A stretch of 63,877 bases of DNA from an uncultured Prevotellaceae bacterium (lineage in GTDB: Bacteria > Bacteroidota > Bacteroidia > Bacteroidales > Bacteroidaceae). The stretch lies in assembly GCA_902792635.1 (NCBI GenBank), contig CADBAG010000012.1, forward strand, positions 1 through 63,877, written 5' to 3'. Position numbers and translations under genes: made by a program. Of the stretch, positions 63,826 to 63,877 are shown piece by piece. The notes beneath the pieces were generated by a model. The model saw only the letters and a list, made by a program, of their open reading frames with translations. It did not search any database and was not told where the DNA came from. The first letter of the stretch is position 1; each line of letters opens with the position of its first letter.

Positions 63826-63877
63826 TTAAACTTTGTGAACAAAATCACTGTTTTGACCGATATTTGCCTTGTTTTGA

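Noticed and set aside
1-63877. Prophage, integrative element or insertion sequence with its own transposase
   Set aside because: No integrase, transposase, phage structural or mobilisation gene was found; only non-coding repeats.

Overview
The window looks like chromosomal DNA of a Bacteroidales bacterium, most likely a gut or rumen Prevotella-type organism. The evidence is a SusC/SusD pair, PorQ of the type IX secretion system, RprX/RprY-like regulators, a Bacteroidetes-type second EF-G, promoters of the TAnnTTTG class placed 4 to 60 nt before start codons, and A-rich leaders without Shine-Dalgarno sites. No rRNA, tRNA, transposase, phage gene or CRISPR array was seen.

Layout. 1-7.6 kb: the 3' part of a giant GGG-repeat surface-type protein, broken by two frameshifts. 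7.6-9.0 kb: repeat DNA, then a pullulanase fragment abutting half of a DMT permease (deletion scar or assembly join). 9-21.3 kb: housekeeping genes (ppdK with one frameshift, cmk-porQ, a TonB-like protein, a polyprenyl synthase-tatD pair, ilvE, xseA-xseB, a MATE pump, a cytidylate-kinase-like protein). 21.4-28.6 kb: surface-sugar genes (rfbB, fdtA, a GNAT/FemAB-like acyltransferase, fdtB, a Wzx-like flippase) interrupted by a small gene and purT. 28.7-36.9 kb: LUD protein, tcdA, a small membrane protein, hemW, EF-G2, rprX-rprY. 37-41.5 kb (minus): M23 peptidase, GH89 alpha-N-acetylglucosaminidase and HGSNAT-like acetyltransferase, apparently one operon. 42-48.3 kb: L-rhamnose cluster (AraC regulator, kinase, isomerase, symporter, aldolase). 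48.4-63.5 kb: a pectin/rhamnogalacturonan utilisation locus (GH28-GH105 fusion, pectin methylesterase, frameshifted GH28, SusC, SusD, SusE-position lipoprotein, GH28 with a T9SS-like tail). A GH3 remnant ends the window.

The last two blocks make sense together: the pectin locus would release galacturonate and rhamnose from pectin and rhamnogalacturonan, SusC/SusD would import the oligomers, and the rhamnose genes would take L-rhamnose to dihydroxyacetone phosphate and lactaldehyde.

The most unusual content is repeat DNA. Four elements of about 340-380 bp (16.3, 26.9, 41.8 and 46.0 kb) share a mirrored set of hairpins with covarying stems; two other palindromic families and several dispersed hairpins occur; and one composite hairpin repeat lies in frame inside the fdtB aminotransferase gene, adding about 26 residues to the protein.
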